From positions 446,501 to 510,500 of the forward strand of contig JAANYP010002792.1 of NCBI GenBank assembly GCA_020465985.1: 64,000 nt of DNA. Direction: 5' to 3'. Below the pieces are notes generated by a model. That model saw only the letters and a list, made by a program, of their open reading frames with translations. It was not told the DNA's origin and did not search any database. A program made the translations under genes and the position numbers. This DNA comes from Centrapalus pauciflorus (lineage: Eukaryota > Streptophyta > Magnoliopsida > Asterales > Asteraceae). Below, piece after piece: positions 1 to 13,993 of this stretch (positions are counted from its first letter, which is position 1; each line of letters begins with the position of its first letter).

Positions 1-1890
1 CCGATGAATATATCTACGGATGGTTAATTTTGTTTGTTGGTTTTATATTAACTTTACTTATTGGTCTTTATGATAATATATATTCATTGTTCGTTTTGAT
101 ATTAACTTTATTGGTTTAGTTGGTTTTGATTTTAACTTCAATTAATTGTTTTGATATTAAATATGTTTATTGGTTACGATATTATTTTTATATTGACTTT
201 GTAATCGGTTTTAACCGATCTGATACCGATACCGAACAGGCACCGAAATTTTATAATTGGTTCGATACTAATTTTATGTATAAAAATATTCGATACCACC
301 CAGTTCGGTAGCAGTACAGAACCGATCCCAACCATAGTATTAATTAAAGGACTTCCAAGTGAAGATCAATACCAGCTCGAAATCGTTTAACTTGAACTTT
401 TAACAAGTCAAAATCAAGCAACTCACAAGTAGTTCCACACTTCCTCATACTTTCACATTTACGTGTAGCTAAGTATACTTTCAAAAATTTTATCACTTAG
501 ATCACTAGTTAATTAATTTTACAGTGCCATTTATTTAAACTTGACATTGTACGTGTAATTGACGTTAAATAATAGTGTTAATATTATTTAAAAAAAACAT
601 TAATGTTTTCACAGTCCGATCAATTTGGTTCTTCAATGTCATTTTTTATTATTAAAGTCACTACATTGTTTTTTATAATTATTAAAACAGAGAAATTTGT
701 TCCCTATAACCTTCTGGTCAGGTTACAAAAATTAATATCACATTTTAGTTTAAGGTTTATATTAAAAAAAACATTATATATTCAGTTTATTATTAGTTTG
801 GTCACTAGTACAATTTATTTTCATACCGAATCCATTAAAAAAATTTACGTGTTTTAAGCAATCAGTTATATAGGATTCAGTAAATAAATTTAACATCTTA
901 ATTTTTTAAATTGAAAAAACGTTTACCGAAAACATTTGGTTTTTCTAACACAAAAGCAAAACTAAAATGTGGCATCATTATGAATACAAGAAAAACATGA
1001 AGTTATTATTATTCAGCAACGATTGGCCTTAATAAAACCTTACATATAATAAAAAATGTTATGTACGTAAAATCGTGAAGCACGATATTTATAATCAGTT
1101 GATCTAGTAATAATAAATTTTTAACAATAGAGTTTAACAAGTTAGTGCTTGTATACGTGCATTTAATGAAAATGAATAAGAAGTTTATCAAATGGACGAA
1201 TATAGTAACTTAAAATTTGCAATCAAATAAATATTAATATATATATTTAAAGTATACTAAACGTATTGAAATAAATTTTAAATGACACAAGTTAAAAAGT
1301 AATATCATACTTTAGTTTGAAAAAGAGTTGTATAAGACAAAATTATAAGATTTTTTTTATCAAAAGACAAAATTAATATCATAATTCATAGTGTTAATTA
1401 AAACATGTTTATGAAAAAAAAAATTTATTTTATTTTAAAGTTGGTATCTTTTAGTGCGCTGTATAACGAGTGGTAATCTTTCAAACCATATTATATGTAT
1501 GTATGTACACAAAAACACACACGGACACACACATTCAAGTTCATTAGTGTAACGTTGAAATTCCGGCGTACTCTGTTGTGAATTATCATTCACATATTTT
1601 TTTAAAAGACACGTATATATAAGACAAACTTATAAGATTTTTTAATCAAAAGACTAACGTTAAAATTCAAAAAATAAATCTTGTGAATGACACAAAAAAG
1701 ATCTTGTGAGTGATATAAATGATCATTCACTTGTATGACCATTCACATAAATATGATGTGAATGTATATGAAATTCATATATCATGCGTGTAACATTAAT
1801 TTAAAAATAATTATAAAAAAATAAAATGTTTATTAATGTTGGTATCTTCAGGTGCACTTGATTTCAAGAGAGACTTTTTTGAACACACAC

Positions 1891-1892
<2 letters not shown>
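1..1892. other. AT-rich intergenic DNA, no gene seen
   Basis: No open reading frame resembles a known protein and none is supported by splice context. Around 20-220 there are loosely repeated TTGGTTTTGATATTAACTT-like phrases, which suggest a decayed repeat. The rest is low-complexity AT-rich sequence with short CA-rich patches near 1510-1535. I see nothing that can be called a feature. Confidence 0.6.

Positions 1893-1940
<48 letters not shown>
1893..1940. repeat. (AT)n microsatellite
   Basis: An uninterrupted AT dinucleotide tract of about 24 units, followed by a short imperfect extension. Confidence 0.95.
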
Positions 1941-1947
<7 letters not shown>

Positions 1948-2930
1948 TCACTTATAATGCAGCGTAACAGAAGATACTGATCTTAAAAATAATTTTTCTG
2001 AAAAAAAAATTGGTAAACATGTTTTAATAACATTATAAAGATGATATACAATATATGTGATGGAAATCACGTAAGAGAGAGAGAGGGAGGGGGGGGAGAG
2101 AGAGAGAACTCTGCAAGGCCATGCAAAGGAACTAAGGAAGTGACGTTTCTGGTCCTCCTGTTGTTGACATACCTTTGGTTGTTGTCATGGACCCGAACCC
2201 GGACCCCACTTAATTATTCGGGTACGGACGTATTCGCTATATATTACAAAACACACGATCAAAAATGTCTTTCTAGTTTTCTTAATCTTAAGTGAACTCT
2301 CTTTATCTTAAGTGGGTTCTTTTGTTTTTTGGATACGGTTCGGTCTTTTTGTTAAAGCCCAAAAATCTTAAACATCATTTTACCGATTTAAGTTTTTCTT
2401 TATTAAATTTATGATTTTTTTTATTAAAGTCAAAGATAAGTTGATAAATTATTAAAAAATAATTTCTTACATTTAAATTTTTATTAGAGTTGGGTCTTAG
2501 TTTGATACTTTAAATTACTAAAATTGGTTATTAATTATTAATTTAGTTATAGACTTTGAATTAGTATTGTAGTAATATGAATCTTCAATATATACTTCAA
2601 TATTCTAAAATTTTGCATAAAAAATAATGGTATATTTAGGATATTAGAATTTTCTTTTCACCAAACAAATTGTATCACAAAGTTAAAAAATTTTAAAGGA
2701 AGTTTCAAGAAAGAAAAGGGCATTTTAAATATAACTTAGATTAATAAAATTTATATAATAAAGTAAAACTCTAAAATTAATTAGATTTGTACGTACCAAA
2801 CAAAGTGTATTAAGAGTTATATATAGTCAATTAATTAACAGTATGATGTAGCCAATGGTATATTTAGAAAGTATGATGATAGTCGCAGGATGAATTGAAT
2901 TTCATGGGGATAATTGAATAAGGTCGTGAA

Positions 2931-2932
<2 letters not shown>

Positions 2933-2976
<44 letters not shown>
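2933..2976. repeat. (AT)n microsatellite, left border of an inverted-repeat element
   Basis: A pure AT tract of about 22 units. It directly abuts the left end of the element at 2977-3407. Confidence 0.95.
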
Positions 2977-4101
<1,125 letters not shown>

Positions 4102-4109
4102 TGTATAAT

Positions 4110-4714
4110 TAGGAATGACAACGGGGCGGGTTCGGGGCGGGGATTAGTCCCCCCGTCCCCACCCCATTCACATTGGGTTTCTTATCGGGGTTCCCCATCG
4201 GGTCCCCACGGGTTTCGGGTCCCCAATGGGTACCCAATAAGACTCAATTACTCGTTAGTGTCTTTCGTTTCCCGTTTACATATACAAACCCAAACCTAAA
4301 ACCCGTCTAAAAAATTAAAATTGATAAACTTTCTAACGATATCATATATCTTTTTAACAATAAAAAAAAAAATTTATTATGAAATATAACCAAATAAAAC
4401 TAAATAACAACACACTTGCATTATCGTAGATAAAGAATAACGATACAATTACATTAACAAACAAAATTACGTAGATATTAATCATAGATTATTATATATT
4501 TATAGCATAATTAAATAAAGAAGATATATCTGTGTGTGTGTGTGTGTGTCTATATATATATATATGAAAAATAATATAAATACTATCGGGGCGGGGCGGG
4601 GATTGGTCCCCCTATCCCCAATGCGTACCCGATAAAATCCCCGATAAGATCTCTAAACTCGCCTTGAAAAGTTTGGGTTTCCCCATCGGGTTCGGGGGGT
4701 TTTTGCCATCCCTA
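4110..4714. mobile_element. hAT-like non-autonomous element with GC-rich subterminal repeats
   Basis: The ends are TAGGAATGACAACGGGGCGG on the left and, reverse-complemented on the right, TAGGGATGGCAAAAACCCCC, giving imperfect terminal inverted repeats. The flanks TGTATAAT (4102-4109) and TGTGTAAT (4715-4722) are 8-bp target duplications with one mismatch, the length expected for hAT transposons. Just inside the ends are runs of GGGGCGGGGATTGGTCCCC type and their complements. These stand out sharply from the AT-rich host sequence. No transposase is present, and an internal (GT)n tract lies near 4530. Confidence 0.7.
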
Positions 4715-4855
4715 TGTGTAATTAGCCTACACAAGGATGGGAATCATGTGATGGGATGTGCAGATAATATAACCCAAATTAATTTATTGATGTGTTAAAA
4801 AAAAAAAAAAAAAAAAACTTGAAGACGTACGTACTGTAGTCTGTAGACGACATAC

Positions 4856-4877
4856 AAACCCTAACCCTAAACCTAAA
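4856..4877 (+). repeat. Short telomere-like (telo-box) motif
   Basis: About three degenerate units of the plant telomere repeat (AAACCCTAA type). It is too short to be an interstitial telomere. In plants such telo-boxes also occur near promoters and Polycomb target sites. Confidence 0.4.
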
Positions 4878-5066
4878 GCTAGAGAAAAACGAAAGTGAAG
4901 AGACTGGACTCTAAACCCATATCTCTTTTTTATATCTTCTCAAAAGACTCTGAACCGCTTCAATTACCAACAACTCTGACATCCAATTAACTTCCAATTT
5001 CAACATTTATTTCTATTCTAATATTTTACTATTTTTATTTATTTTTATTTATTTTTTTATTTTATA

Positions 5067-5418
5067 AAGTTTAATATAAAAAAGTCTAACATGTTTTTCA
5101 CGTTTTTATGGTTTATACAGTCTCTCCGTGTTATTTTTTACCAATAAAATCTTTAAGTAATATATTTGTTTGTGATTCTCGAAATTTTTCTTTGTTTTTT
5201 TCAAAAAAGTCTTCAAGTTTGTGATCTTTTCGGAGAAAAATAGTGAAAACATGTTGGTTTTTTGTATAAAAAGCCAAGGTTGATAATGAAAAAAACAAAA
5301 TTTTTCTCAAAACTAGATTGAGAACAATAACTTGACGATTTTTTTTAGAAAAAATAATACGGAGGGACGAAATCGCAAAAAACATAAATACATTTTGATT
5401 TTTTTGTCTATTTAAAAT
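5067..5418. mobile_element. Decayed copy or nested copies of the GGGTTTATTATG MITE family
   Basis: The left part (AAGTTTAATATAAAAAAG, then a CACGTTTTTATGG region and CTCTCCGTGTTATTTTTT) matches the left arm of the elements at 8697, 23197 and 53185. A right-arm-like end (AAAACATGTTGGTTTTTTG) occurs at about 5246, and a second right arm (ACGGAGGGACGAAATCGC) at about 5360. This suggests two overlapping or nested copies. No target duplication could be identified. Confidence 0.4.
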
Positions 5419-6267
5419 TTCCTCCATGAATCTACATTTACACTTGTGTCCTCAACATGCAAAACCCTTGGTTCATATCATTTTATTTGTCTAAACTCTA
5501 AAGTGATCACTATTTGTCTATTTAAAATTCCGAATCTACATCCATATCATTTTATTTTTTAATTATATTTGAATTTTCTACCTTGTTTCGAGGCTTTATG
5601 GTTACACCAACAGCTAAATTTATAGTTGTGTTTATATTTACGATTTGTATCTTTTCCACAACATATATAGCTGCGTTTATGTCATTTTTTTAGCATACAG
5701 TCGGAATTTTAATGCATTTCCAGCTGCATTTTTTATTAATACCGGAACTAATTGTTGATTTTTCGATTAATAGTGTCACGTCATCAGTACAAGTCATGTG
5801 TCATGGCATAAACTAGTGATGTGTCAAACTATAAACTTGTTACTATAAGTTAATTGTTAAGATATAACAAGTTGGTTGTTATAAGATATTAAAAAAAAAG
5901 TTAGTTACTAAATAAACAAAAGATTGCTTAGTATTCCATAAAATAATAAGTGAAGTCAATCCCAAAAAACGATTTTTTTTTATATTGAAACGATGGTTTA
6001 TTTTTTATAATTTCATCAATTTAATCTATTATCACTATTTTTATTATTTTAATTTTTATATTCTTATTATCAAATTCAGTTTAATTGATTTATTTTTATT
6101 TGGTTGGTCCTTAAAATTCAATCGGCAACTAGAACAAGAGATTGGTTTAATTAGAGTTGGATTTTTGTCATTATTATTTGGGTTTTACTAAAAAACCATC
6201 GTAAGTATATTTTTATCGGTTTGGTCCTTGATGAAGGACGACATCCCCATTGTAGCCGCACACTAAT
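5419..6267. other. Intergenic DNA, nothing recognised
   Basis: AT-rich spacer. A 22-base phrase containing TTTGTCTATTTAAAATT occurs twice (about 5403 and 5514). No coding potential beyond chance reading frames. Confidence 0.5.
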
Positions 6268-6275
6268 ACCATTAC

Positions 6276-6534
6276 CAGGGCCGGCCCATTGGGGTGTGCA
6301 ACATGGGCTCCTGCCCAGGGCCCAACAACCAATGGGGCCCAAATTTTTTTTTTCTCTAATACCTAGACTAGTACTAGTAGTTTACTTGTTTTGCTAGTTT
6401 GTTTGATTGTGATATTTATGTACATATTTACATGGTTGTTTCCTTTAATCTTTAAATGTTATACATACATACAAGTTTAGAGGGCCATTTATAAATTTTT
6501 GCCCAGGGCCCCAAAAACGATAGGAACGACCCTG
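6276..6534. mobile_element. hAT-type MITE with perfect 8-bp target duplication
   Basis: The element starts CAGGGCCGGCCCATTGGGG and ends ATAGGAACGACCCTG, imperfect inverted repeats. GGGCCC-rich subterminal blocks (CCAGGGCCC) occur at both ends. It is flanked on both sides by ACCATTAC (6268-6275 and 6535-6542), an exact 8-bp target-site duplication diagnostic of hAT-superfamily insertion. At 259 bp it has no coding capacity, so it would depend on a transposase elsewhere. Confidence 0.85.
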
Positions 6535-6542
6535 ACCATTAC

Positions 6543-8686
6543 TAGATCGTGCAACATAATTAAACTCAAATAACCCGTTTGAACCGAATCTTAAACTGGT
6601 TAATTGGGTTGGCTTGTTTAGATTTCAAATTTGTTAATCGGGTTAAATGGTACTTGAAAAGTAATTTCGGTTCAAAGATTGAGTATGATTCATGTTCATT
6701 AGGGTAATTGAATAACCCGTTTATCCAATTTTAAATAGAATTAGAATTATTTATATATAGAATGTAAAGATTTAAACATCCAATTTTAAACTCAAACCAT
6801 TTAACTCGTTTTACACAAATTACCAACCCATTTAACTCGTTTAAATTACTTTGTAGAGGATTCTATTTTTTATTGCAAAACCAAATAACTTGTTTAACTC
6901 AATCCAATTAACCAGACACTCATTTAACCGAAAATGATTAATCCGTCATCTTTAACCCACACTCTCAAACCCGATACCTATTTAACCCGTCCGAATAACA
7001 CCCATATCCATAACCACCGGCCCGAACTTCCATCGGACCACAAACCACCTGCACCACCTTTGAATAAGAACGAATTTCGAGGTTTATCTTCAATTTTCAA
7101 ACCATATCAAAACCTTGATTGAGAAGATGATATATAAATCGACTAGGAGACAGGAGAGCATCAACTAAAGGAAGGGGTGGAGAGTCGACCTTAGGAAGTG
7201 CATGTATGTAATCGACATGTACATGGACTAAAGTGTGATTTAAATGACGTACTGATGAATCAAACAAATAAAAATATATAAAAATGTGTTATTTTATCAA
7301 GGATAATCCCAAATAACAATTACCACAAATGCCAACTCGATGACACATGAGTATTATAGATGAGATTTTATTGTCGAATCATCATTAACCAGTAATAACA
7401 AGTTAATTGTTTAAAATAATACAAGAGAAAAATGGAACGACTAATATGAACATTAAAAAAACAATAAGTGACAGCACTGATAAAATTGTAAAATTATGAT
7501 GTTTTCCAATAGCAACTATCGTTACAACTATTTACAAGGCCGACCCAAAAGATGGTGTCACCTGGGCTATGGTCCAGGGCATCACACTATATGGTGTAGC
7601 AATAAGTTAGCCCAATATGCATTATACTAGCTCAATTTTGATGCAATTATACACAAAATCAACATAGTCGTCGCAACATCTCTCAATTGAAACCGAAGAG
7701 ACTGGATCGAGGAGAAGGCAGAGGAAAAGTCTCTCACCAAGAAAGACAATGCTACACATTCTCTCTCAATTAGAATCGAAGCATCACTTAGTGACGCGAT
7801 GGTTCAATCGTCCGTTACTATGCCTCACAGAAAACCATTCACCGAAAGACAGAAAATGCAATCGTTCATGGCTCACATAAAATCGTTCAATCATTCATTA
7901 CGATGTCACATTTTAAATGGTTCAATCGTTCGCTGCCTAGCTGTCGCCATTACATCGGCCACCCCTGACAGGAGCCTTGCTAACATTACAAGATGAGGTA
8001 TTTCACAAGTTCCATTTGATATATCCCTTACTTTTGTTAATCTATACTAAATTTTATTAGTATAAGGAGAAATTTGTGTTTGTACCCCCTTTTCTAAGTT
8101 TGTTGCTACATCCACAGTTACTTTGAAGGGGCTATCAAAATTTTGAAATCAAGTTCTTCCATTAAATTGATGACTTGAGGGTTAATTGTAGTCTTACAGA
8201 ATTGCATAAGAATATTGGAGTGTGCATATAAGCATTTTGTAAAATTTGTCAAAGAACACAAAGAATGATGTTAGGATAAAATAGGGCATGGAATCCAAAA
8301 AGTTTAATGTTGACCGGATGATTGTTTCTAATGAGGCGCGACAAGATAATTGACATTTTTTATTTATTTTAGACTTGTATTTAGATTTTATATATTTTTA
8401 ATAATGATCAGCGTAGGGATGAGCCGTCTAATTTGACTAGGTTCAAAACTCCAAACCATTTAGAAATATAGTTTGTTATATATGTTTAAGTTTTTTTCGG
8501 TAGACATTATTCTTCCATATATATTATCTGATTTATTTTTTAAAATGTAAGTTTTAGAGCTAATTAAACAGATAATCAACTAGTAACAACTTTTGGTTAT
8601 GATATGCTAAAAAAAGAAAAATGGTTGGAAAGGTAATTAAGTGGGTACAAAACTTAATCCCGTAAGTTATAATTTTTATATCATTA
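6543..8686. other. Intergenic DNA with degenerate repeat fragments
   Basis: Nothing here is supported as a gene. 6550-7130 is rich in AACCCGTTT/TTAACCC words typical of decayed plant hAT-like repeats. 7535-7600 has a second GGCC-rich patch (AAGGCCGACCCAAAAG) reminiscent of the element at 6276, but no matching right end or duplication was found. Reading frames at 6934-7122 and 7799-7996 have no recognisable similarity. Confidence 0.4.
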
Positions 8687-8696
8687 TAATAAGAAA

Positions 8697-9003
8697 AAGT
8701 TTATTATGAAAAAACGAAAATGTTTTCATATTTTTTGCTTTTTTGTCTCTCCATTTTATTTTATTTTTTTCCATAAAAGTCCTTAAGTTATTCTTTTCTT
8801 TTTGGTTTAGTGAAATTTAGACATTAGAACCCGGTTTTTCAGTTTTTAAAAACCCGGTTCACAAATTATAACCGGGGTCTAATGTCCAAATTTCACTAAA
8901 CCAAAAAGGAAAAAATAATTTTAAGGTTTTTTATGGTAAAAAACATGGAGTGACGAAAACGTAAATAACGTAAAAATATGTTTATTTTTTTCATAATAAA
9001 CCC
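8697..9003. mobile_element. Palindromic MITE, 10-bp target duplication (copy 1)
   Basis: A 307-bp element that is nearly one long inverted repeat. The left end AAGTTTATTATGAAAAAACG pairs with the right end CATAATAAACCC, and internal blocks GGTTTAGTGAAATTTAGACA and TGTCCAAATTTCACTAAACC are complementary. It is flanked by an exact 10-bp duplication TAATAAGAAA (8687-8696 and 9004-9013). Target duplications of 9-11 bp point to Mutator-type transposition. Related copies lie at 23197-23470 and 53185-53486. Confidence 0.85.
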
Positions 9004-9013
9004 TAATAAGAAA

Positions 9014-9884
9014 GATGGTTGTATGAAAGATATTAATAAAATCATAATTCTAATTTTTTATTTTTTATATCATTACAATTAATTGTCACGGCCATCTTAT
9101 AAAAATTTCAGAGTCCCTGTGCGGTCGAGCCTCCGGTCACCCAAGAAGCCATTCATGTTAATTGCCTAAATTATGGTTTACATTCTTGAAATAGAGACCA
9201 AGTTTGAGTTTGAATTTGAATTGGTGTGAGATCGAGAGAGAGACTGAGAGCTATCATGTATCAACTTTTCTTTTCAAAATAATTACAGATTTGATAGGGA
9301 GGGAGAAGCAAAAGAGAATTAATGATTATGAGAGAGAATTGAATCTACTCTTCTCTTACCCATTCATGAATTTTATGAAACGAGAAGTGATTTGTATACA
9401 ACAAAGTTTTAACATACGTAAAAATTTTATATAAAATTACTATTTTATCCTTACTAACACTTTTATCATCATTATATTTTACCTCTCAAAAGTAAAAATA
9501 AAATAGTCTTTTCATATGAAATTATTATGTATGACAATTTCTTGTTGTGTACAAATTATCACTTTCCATATCATATCTCTCGCTCTGCCTACGTTCCCTA
9601 TTTTAATTTACATAAGTCGTCCTGTACGTGATTTCTACATTTATATTTTTTATTAACTTAACACATAATTCGTTCTTATTTAAATATTTTATTGATGAGT
9701 TAATACATTTTTATTTGGATATTGTTTTTATCAAACTTAACATATTAACAAAATATAAAAACTTAATAAATTTTGATTTAATCATAAACGTAAATAAATA
9801 TATGAGTAATAAAATAATAATTAGAAATGATCCATGTGCTTTCTCAGAATTAAGAAAATGTTTTCTGAATAAATGCTCTTTCAA
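9014..9884. other. Intergenic DNA, nothing recognised
   Basis: AT-rich spacer without a supported gene. Chance reading frames at 9204-9434 and 9628-9903 show no family signature. The latter runs into the minisatellite that follows. Confidence 0.5.
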
Positions 9885-10960
9885 AACATGTCATTCTACG
9901 TAGATTGCATGTCATTCTACGTCGATTGAATGTCATTCTACGTAGATTGAATGTCATTCTACGTAGATTGCGTGACATTCTATGTAGAGTATCGACGAAC
10001 ATATTTTATGTACAATCTACGTAGATTGGACAGATTCATTTTCCATTTTTATAATTAAAATTATTTGTAAAATATTAGATTTATAATGAATGTAATAGTT
10101 ATTAAATGTTTTACATGATAATCTATGTTGATTACATAACTATCTACGTAGATTACATGATAAATAACATAGAATATAATACAATACTACTTGTAAAAAA
10201 TCACACATAATCTATGTAAGATGTTATGTTTCTTATATATTTAATATACTTTTATGTTTCTTATACATTTCTATATCTTTTTATGTAGATTAACATTACT
10301 ATTCAATGTGTTTTTGGTATATTTTATCATGTAATCTACGTAGAATATATAATAATTGATATTCTACACAACATTCTATGTAGATTGCATGTCATTCTAC
10401 GTAGATTGCATGTCATTCTACGTATATTTCATATCATTCTACGTAAATTGAATGTCATTCTACGTAGAATACGTAGATTGTACATATAATATGTTCGTTG
10501 ATACTCTATAATAAGTTATTGGATGTTTTACATGATAATCTACGTAGATTACATGATAATTTACGTAGATTAGATGATAATCTAAATAGAATATAATACA
10601 AGACTACTTGTAAAAAATCACACATAATCTATGTAGAAAGTTATGTTTCTTATATATTTCATATATTTTTATGTTTTTTATACATTTCTATATCTTTTTA
10701 TGTAGATTAACATTACTATTCAATGTCTTTTTGGTATATTTTATATCAGTTGCATACCAAGTGTTTGATAAAATGTCTAAATGAAATCTTTTTTTTTGTT
10801 TCAATGTGTTTTTGATATATTTTATCAGGTAATCTACGTAGAATATATGATATTTGACATTCTACATGACATTCTACATAGGTTACATGTCATTCTACGT
10901 AAAATGCATGACATTCTACGTAGAATATGTTCGTTAACATATTCTATATAGAAAAAAAAT
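9885..10960. repeat. CTACGTAG minisatellite inside a tandem segmental duplication
   Basis: A 22-bp unit of the type TGTCATTCTACGTAGATTGA is repeated head-to-tail at about 9889-9975, again at 10370-10480 and degenerately at 10840-10925. Its core TCTACGTAGA is a perfect palindrome and also occurs singly throughout the block. A larger unit is itself duplicated: the segment containing ACTACTTGTAAAAAATCACA occurs at 10186 and at 10603, a 417-bp period, and flanking words keep the same order in both copies. A third, partial unit starts near 10800. No coding capacity is seen. Confidence 0.85.
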
Positions 10961-11310
10961 ATTCTATATAGACATATAATATTTCTATATAAAATACGTT
11001 ATTTTTTAGCAACTAAATAATTTTCTATATAGAAAAAATGTTTTTTACTTTAAAAATCAATTATAATAAAAGAAAAATAAAATGAAAATGAAAAAAAGTA
11101 AGAGAGAGAAAGAGAAAAAACAGATTTTTTTTCTTCCAAAAATACCATTTTCACACATTTTCAAGATTCTCCACTATCAGAGTTCAAAATAATTACAAAA
11201 TTGTCATCCAATATATCAACAATTGATTCTATTAATCCAAATGTCATAAAAGGTTCTTAAGTTCTCACAATATTTATGGTTTATAAAAGAACCATTCCCT
11301 ATATATATAT

Positions 11311-11743
11311 AGGGTCGAGATCCATGTAAAACTATATTAGACTGGAAAACTGGAAAATCATATCAAATGTACATGTTCATTATGATAGAATGTTAAATTT
11401 CATGTAAAATATAATATACATATGTTCAAAATTGCATTATGATTAGCTAATTTATATCATTTACATGTTCATTAAGACAAAATATTTAATTTTATGCAAA
11501 AATGCGTAATATACACATGTTCATGCATATTACACATTTGAACATGTGCGTATTGTTATTTTGAATGAAATTGAACATTTTATCCTAATGAACATGTAAT
11601 GATGTGAACTAGTCAATAATAATGCACATTTGAACATATGATATTGTAGTTGTGCATTAAAATTAACATTTTACCGTAATGAACATGTACATTTAAAATG
11701 ATTTTCCAGTACTCCAGTCAAAGATGGTTTTCCATAGATCTTG

Positions 11744-11744
<1 letters not shown>
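11311..11744. mobile_element. Micron-like inverted-repeat element between TA and CA tracts
   Basis: The left end (AGGGTCGAGATCCATG, then GACTGGAAAACTGGAAAATC) and the right end read on the minus strand (TCAAGATCTATGGAAAACC, then GACTGGAGTACTGGAAAATC) are imperfect inverted repeats. The left border is a short (TA)n tract at 11301-11310 and the right border a (CA)n(TA)n tract. Repeated words containing ACATGTTCATTA occur in both orientations inside. Non-coding. Confidence 0.55.

Positions 11745-11819
<75 letters not shown>
11745..11819. repeat. (AC)n(AT)n compound microsatellite
   Basis: About 16 AC units are followed by about 21 AT units. It lies exactly between two inverted-repeat elements. 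Confidence 0.95.
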
Positions 11820-12216
<397 letters not shown>

Positions 12217-13165
12217 TTGAGGTTCAATGGGAACCAAAAATGTATTATCTATTTACTAAGGATGCAATAAGGATAATATTATGATACTAACTATTTGAAT
12301 AGATTAATTAATATTTTAATTAATAGATCATGATTAAAAAAACTAAATCAATATCATTAAACCATTTTTCCTATATTCTTCCATCTTTCTCTCCTTCCCT
12401 CCCTCCCTCACCTCACACACACAACCGGTCTCCACCATTTCCTCCCTGTCAATCTCGGGCCTCCACCATTAGTGTCACTATGCATCACTGTTGTCCATCA
12501 CAGTGCATCGTTGTTGTATGTGTAATGTGATGAATAAAGATGAACAGAGATGGAGATGAGGATGATGCGATGTACAAGGATGAAGACAATGCATCATGTT
12601 GAACCCATTAACCTATAAACTCTAAGGTTGTTTGATTTTTAAGGTGATTCACGATGAGGCGATGCATCACGATGATGGATTGATGGACACGTTGAACACG
12701 AAGATGATGAATGATGAACAACAATGATGAACACAAAAATGAATCAACATGAAGATGATGAACACGAAGATCTATTTTGCATCGTATTATGATAATTAAC
12801 CGTCGTGCATAAATTAGTTCAAGCAAAATTTTTTTTTTTTTTGTAATTTTTGAATTAACATGTATGTGTTGGAAAATTAAAGTATGGATTGATTGGAACA
12901 TGTAGGTGTTATAAAATTAAAGTAGTTTTGTAGAGATACAATTCATTTTCTTGAAAAAGAGAGATAGAAAATATATATAAGAGAATTTTACGTTGATTAA
13001 ACATGACCTTAATATTTTTGTTTGTTTAATTTGAATTTGTTTCCAAAAATGTTATGATCGACATAACCTAAAGAGTGAGTTAATTCATTTGTTAATTAAG
13101 AGCACGTACGTTACATGCATATATGGTATCAATATTAAAAATGAAAATGAAAATGAAAATGAAAC
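12217..13165. other. Intergenic DNA rich in GATGAACA/GATGCATC words
   Basis: The stretch 12470-12790 repeats ATGATGAACAC, GATGCATCA and related words in a degenerate way. The same vocabulary recurs at 57590-57735, so both are probably remnants of one repeat family related to the 11820 element. No gene is supported. Confidence 0.45.

Positions 13166-13234
<69 letters not shown>
13166..13234. repeat. (GAT)n microsatellite
   Basis: About 23 uninterrupted GAT trinucleotide units, preceded by a short (GAAAAT)n tract at about 13142-13162. Confidence 0.95.
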
Positions 13235-13993
13235 GTCAATTAATTAATATTGGTCAATGGTTAACTTGTTTAGTCTTTTTATACAACCCCTAGTTACTTA
13301 GTAGTTAGTTTCATTATTAACCTTTTTTTACTTTAATCCACTTTAATTTGTTGCATTTACTTTTAAAACCTTTTTAATTTGTCCTTCCAAAACTATTTTA
13401 TAAATGTGTAATAAATAATAACTAATTAATTAACTTATATTGATTTATATTAGCTAGCTAGCAGCCTAGCACGTACAAGGTTTCTATCTATGTCGATCAT
13501 GGCCGGTTAGCTAGGAAGAATACAACTACAAGAAAACAAGTCAAAATGTGTCATTGGCTAGCTTTGAAACCTCGACTAATACCATGTTTGTTTACCTCTT
13601 AATAAGTAAACAAACAACCTAAAATAGATTAAATCTTAACTCCAACACTAAAATAGCTTGGTAATATCTACCAAAATTATGCTTGATACAACATTCGACA
13701 GGAAAACTCTAATAATTAACAATGTTTATAAACTAACATGTTTAAGGAATTGAAAAGGAATTTCATCGATCTTGACCCGTTTAATGTGTTTTGTTGATGC
13801 GACCAAATATTTTTATTTTTTCAAAAAACAATAAATGTGTTTTTATTTCCAAAGTTAGCACTTATTTAAACTTATTTGTTGATGTGTATGGAGACTTGCA
13901 ATCCGTGTAATTCATTTTGGGACTTTGATGCATCAAAGTTAGTAAGGTTGACGAAGATGTATCCGAATGATTTCAATTATGAGAAGAAAGTTA

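Noticed and set aside
4856..4877. Interstitial telomere or ancient chromosome fusion point
   Set aside because: Only about three degenerate units are present; fusion points normally leave long arrays.
7799..7996. 65-codon reading frame with MPHRKPFTERQKM
   Set aside because: No recognisable family, no splice context, and repeated words (CGTTCAATCGTTC type) indicate repetitive non-coding DNA.
9885..10960. CRISPR-like array of short regular repeats
   Set aside because: The units are contiguous with no unique spacers of fixed length, the region is plant nuclear DNA, and no cas genes are present. It is a minisatellite.
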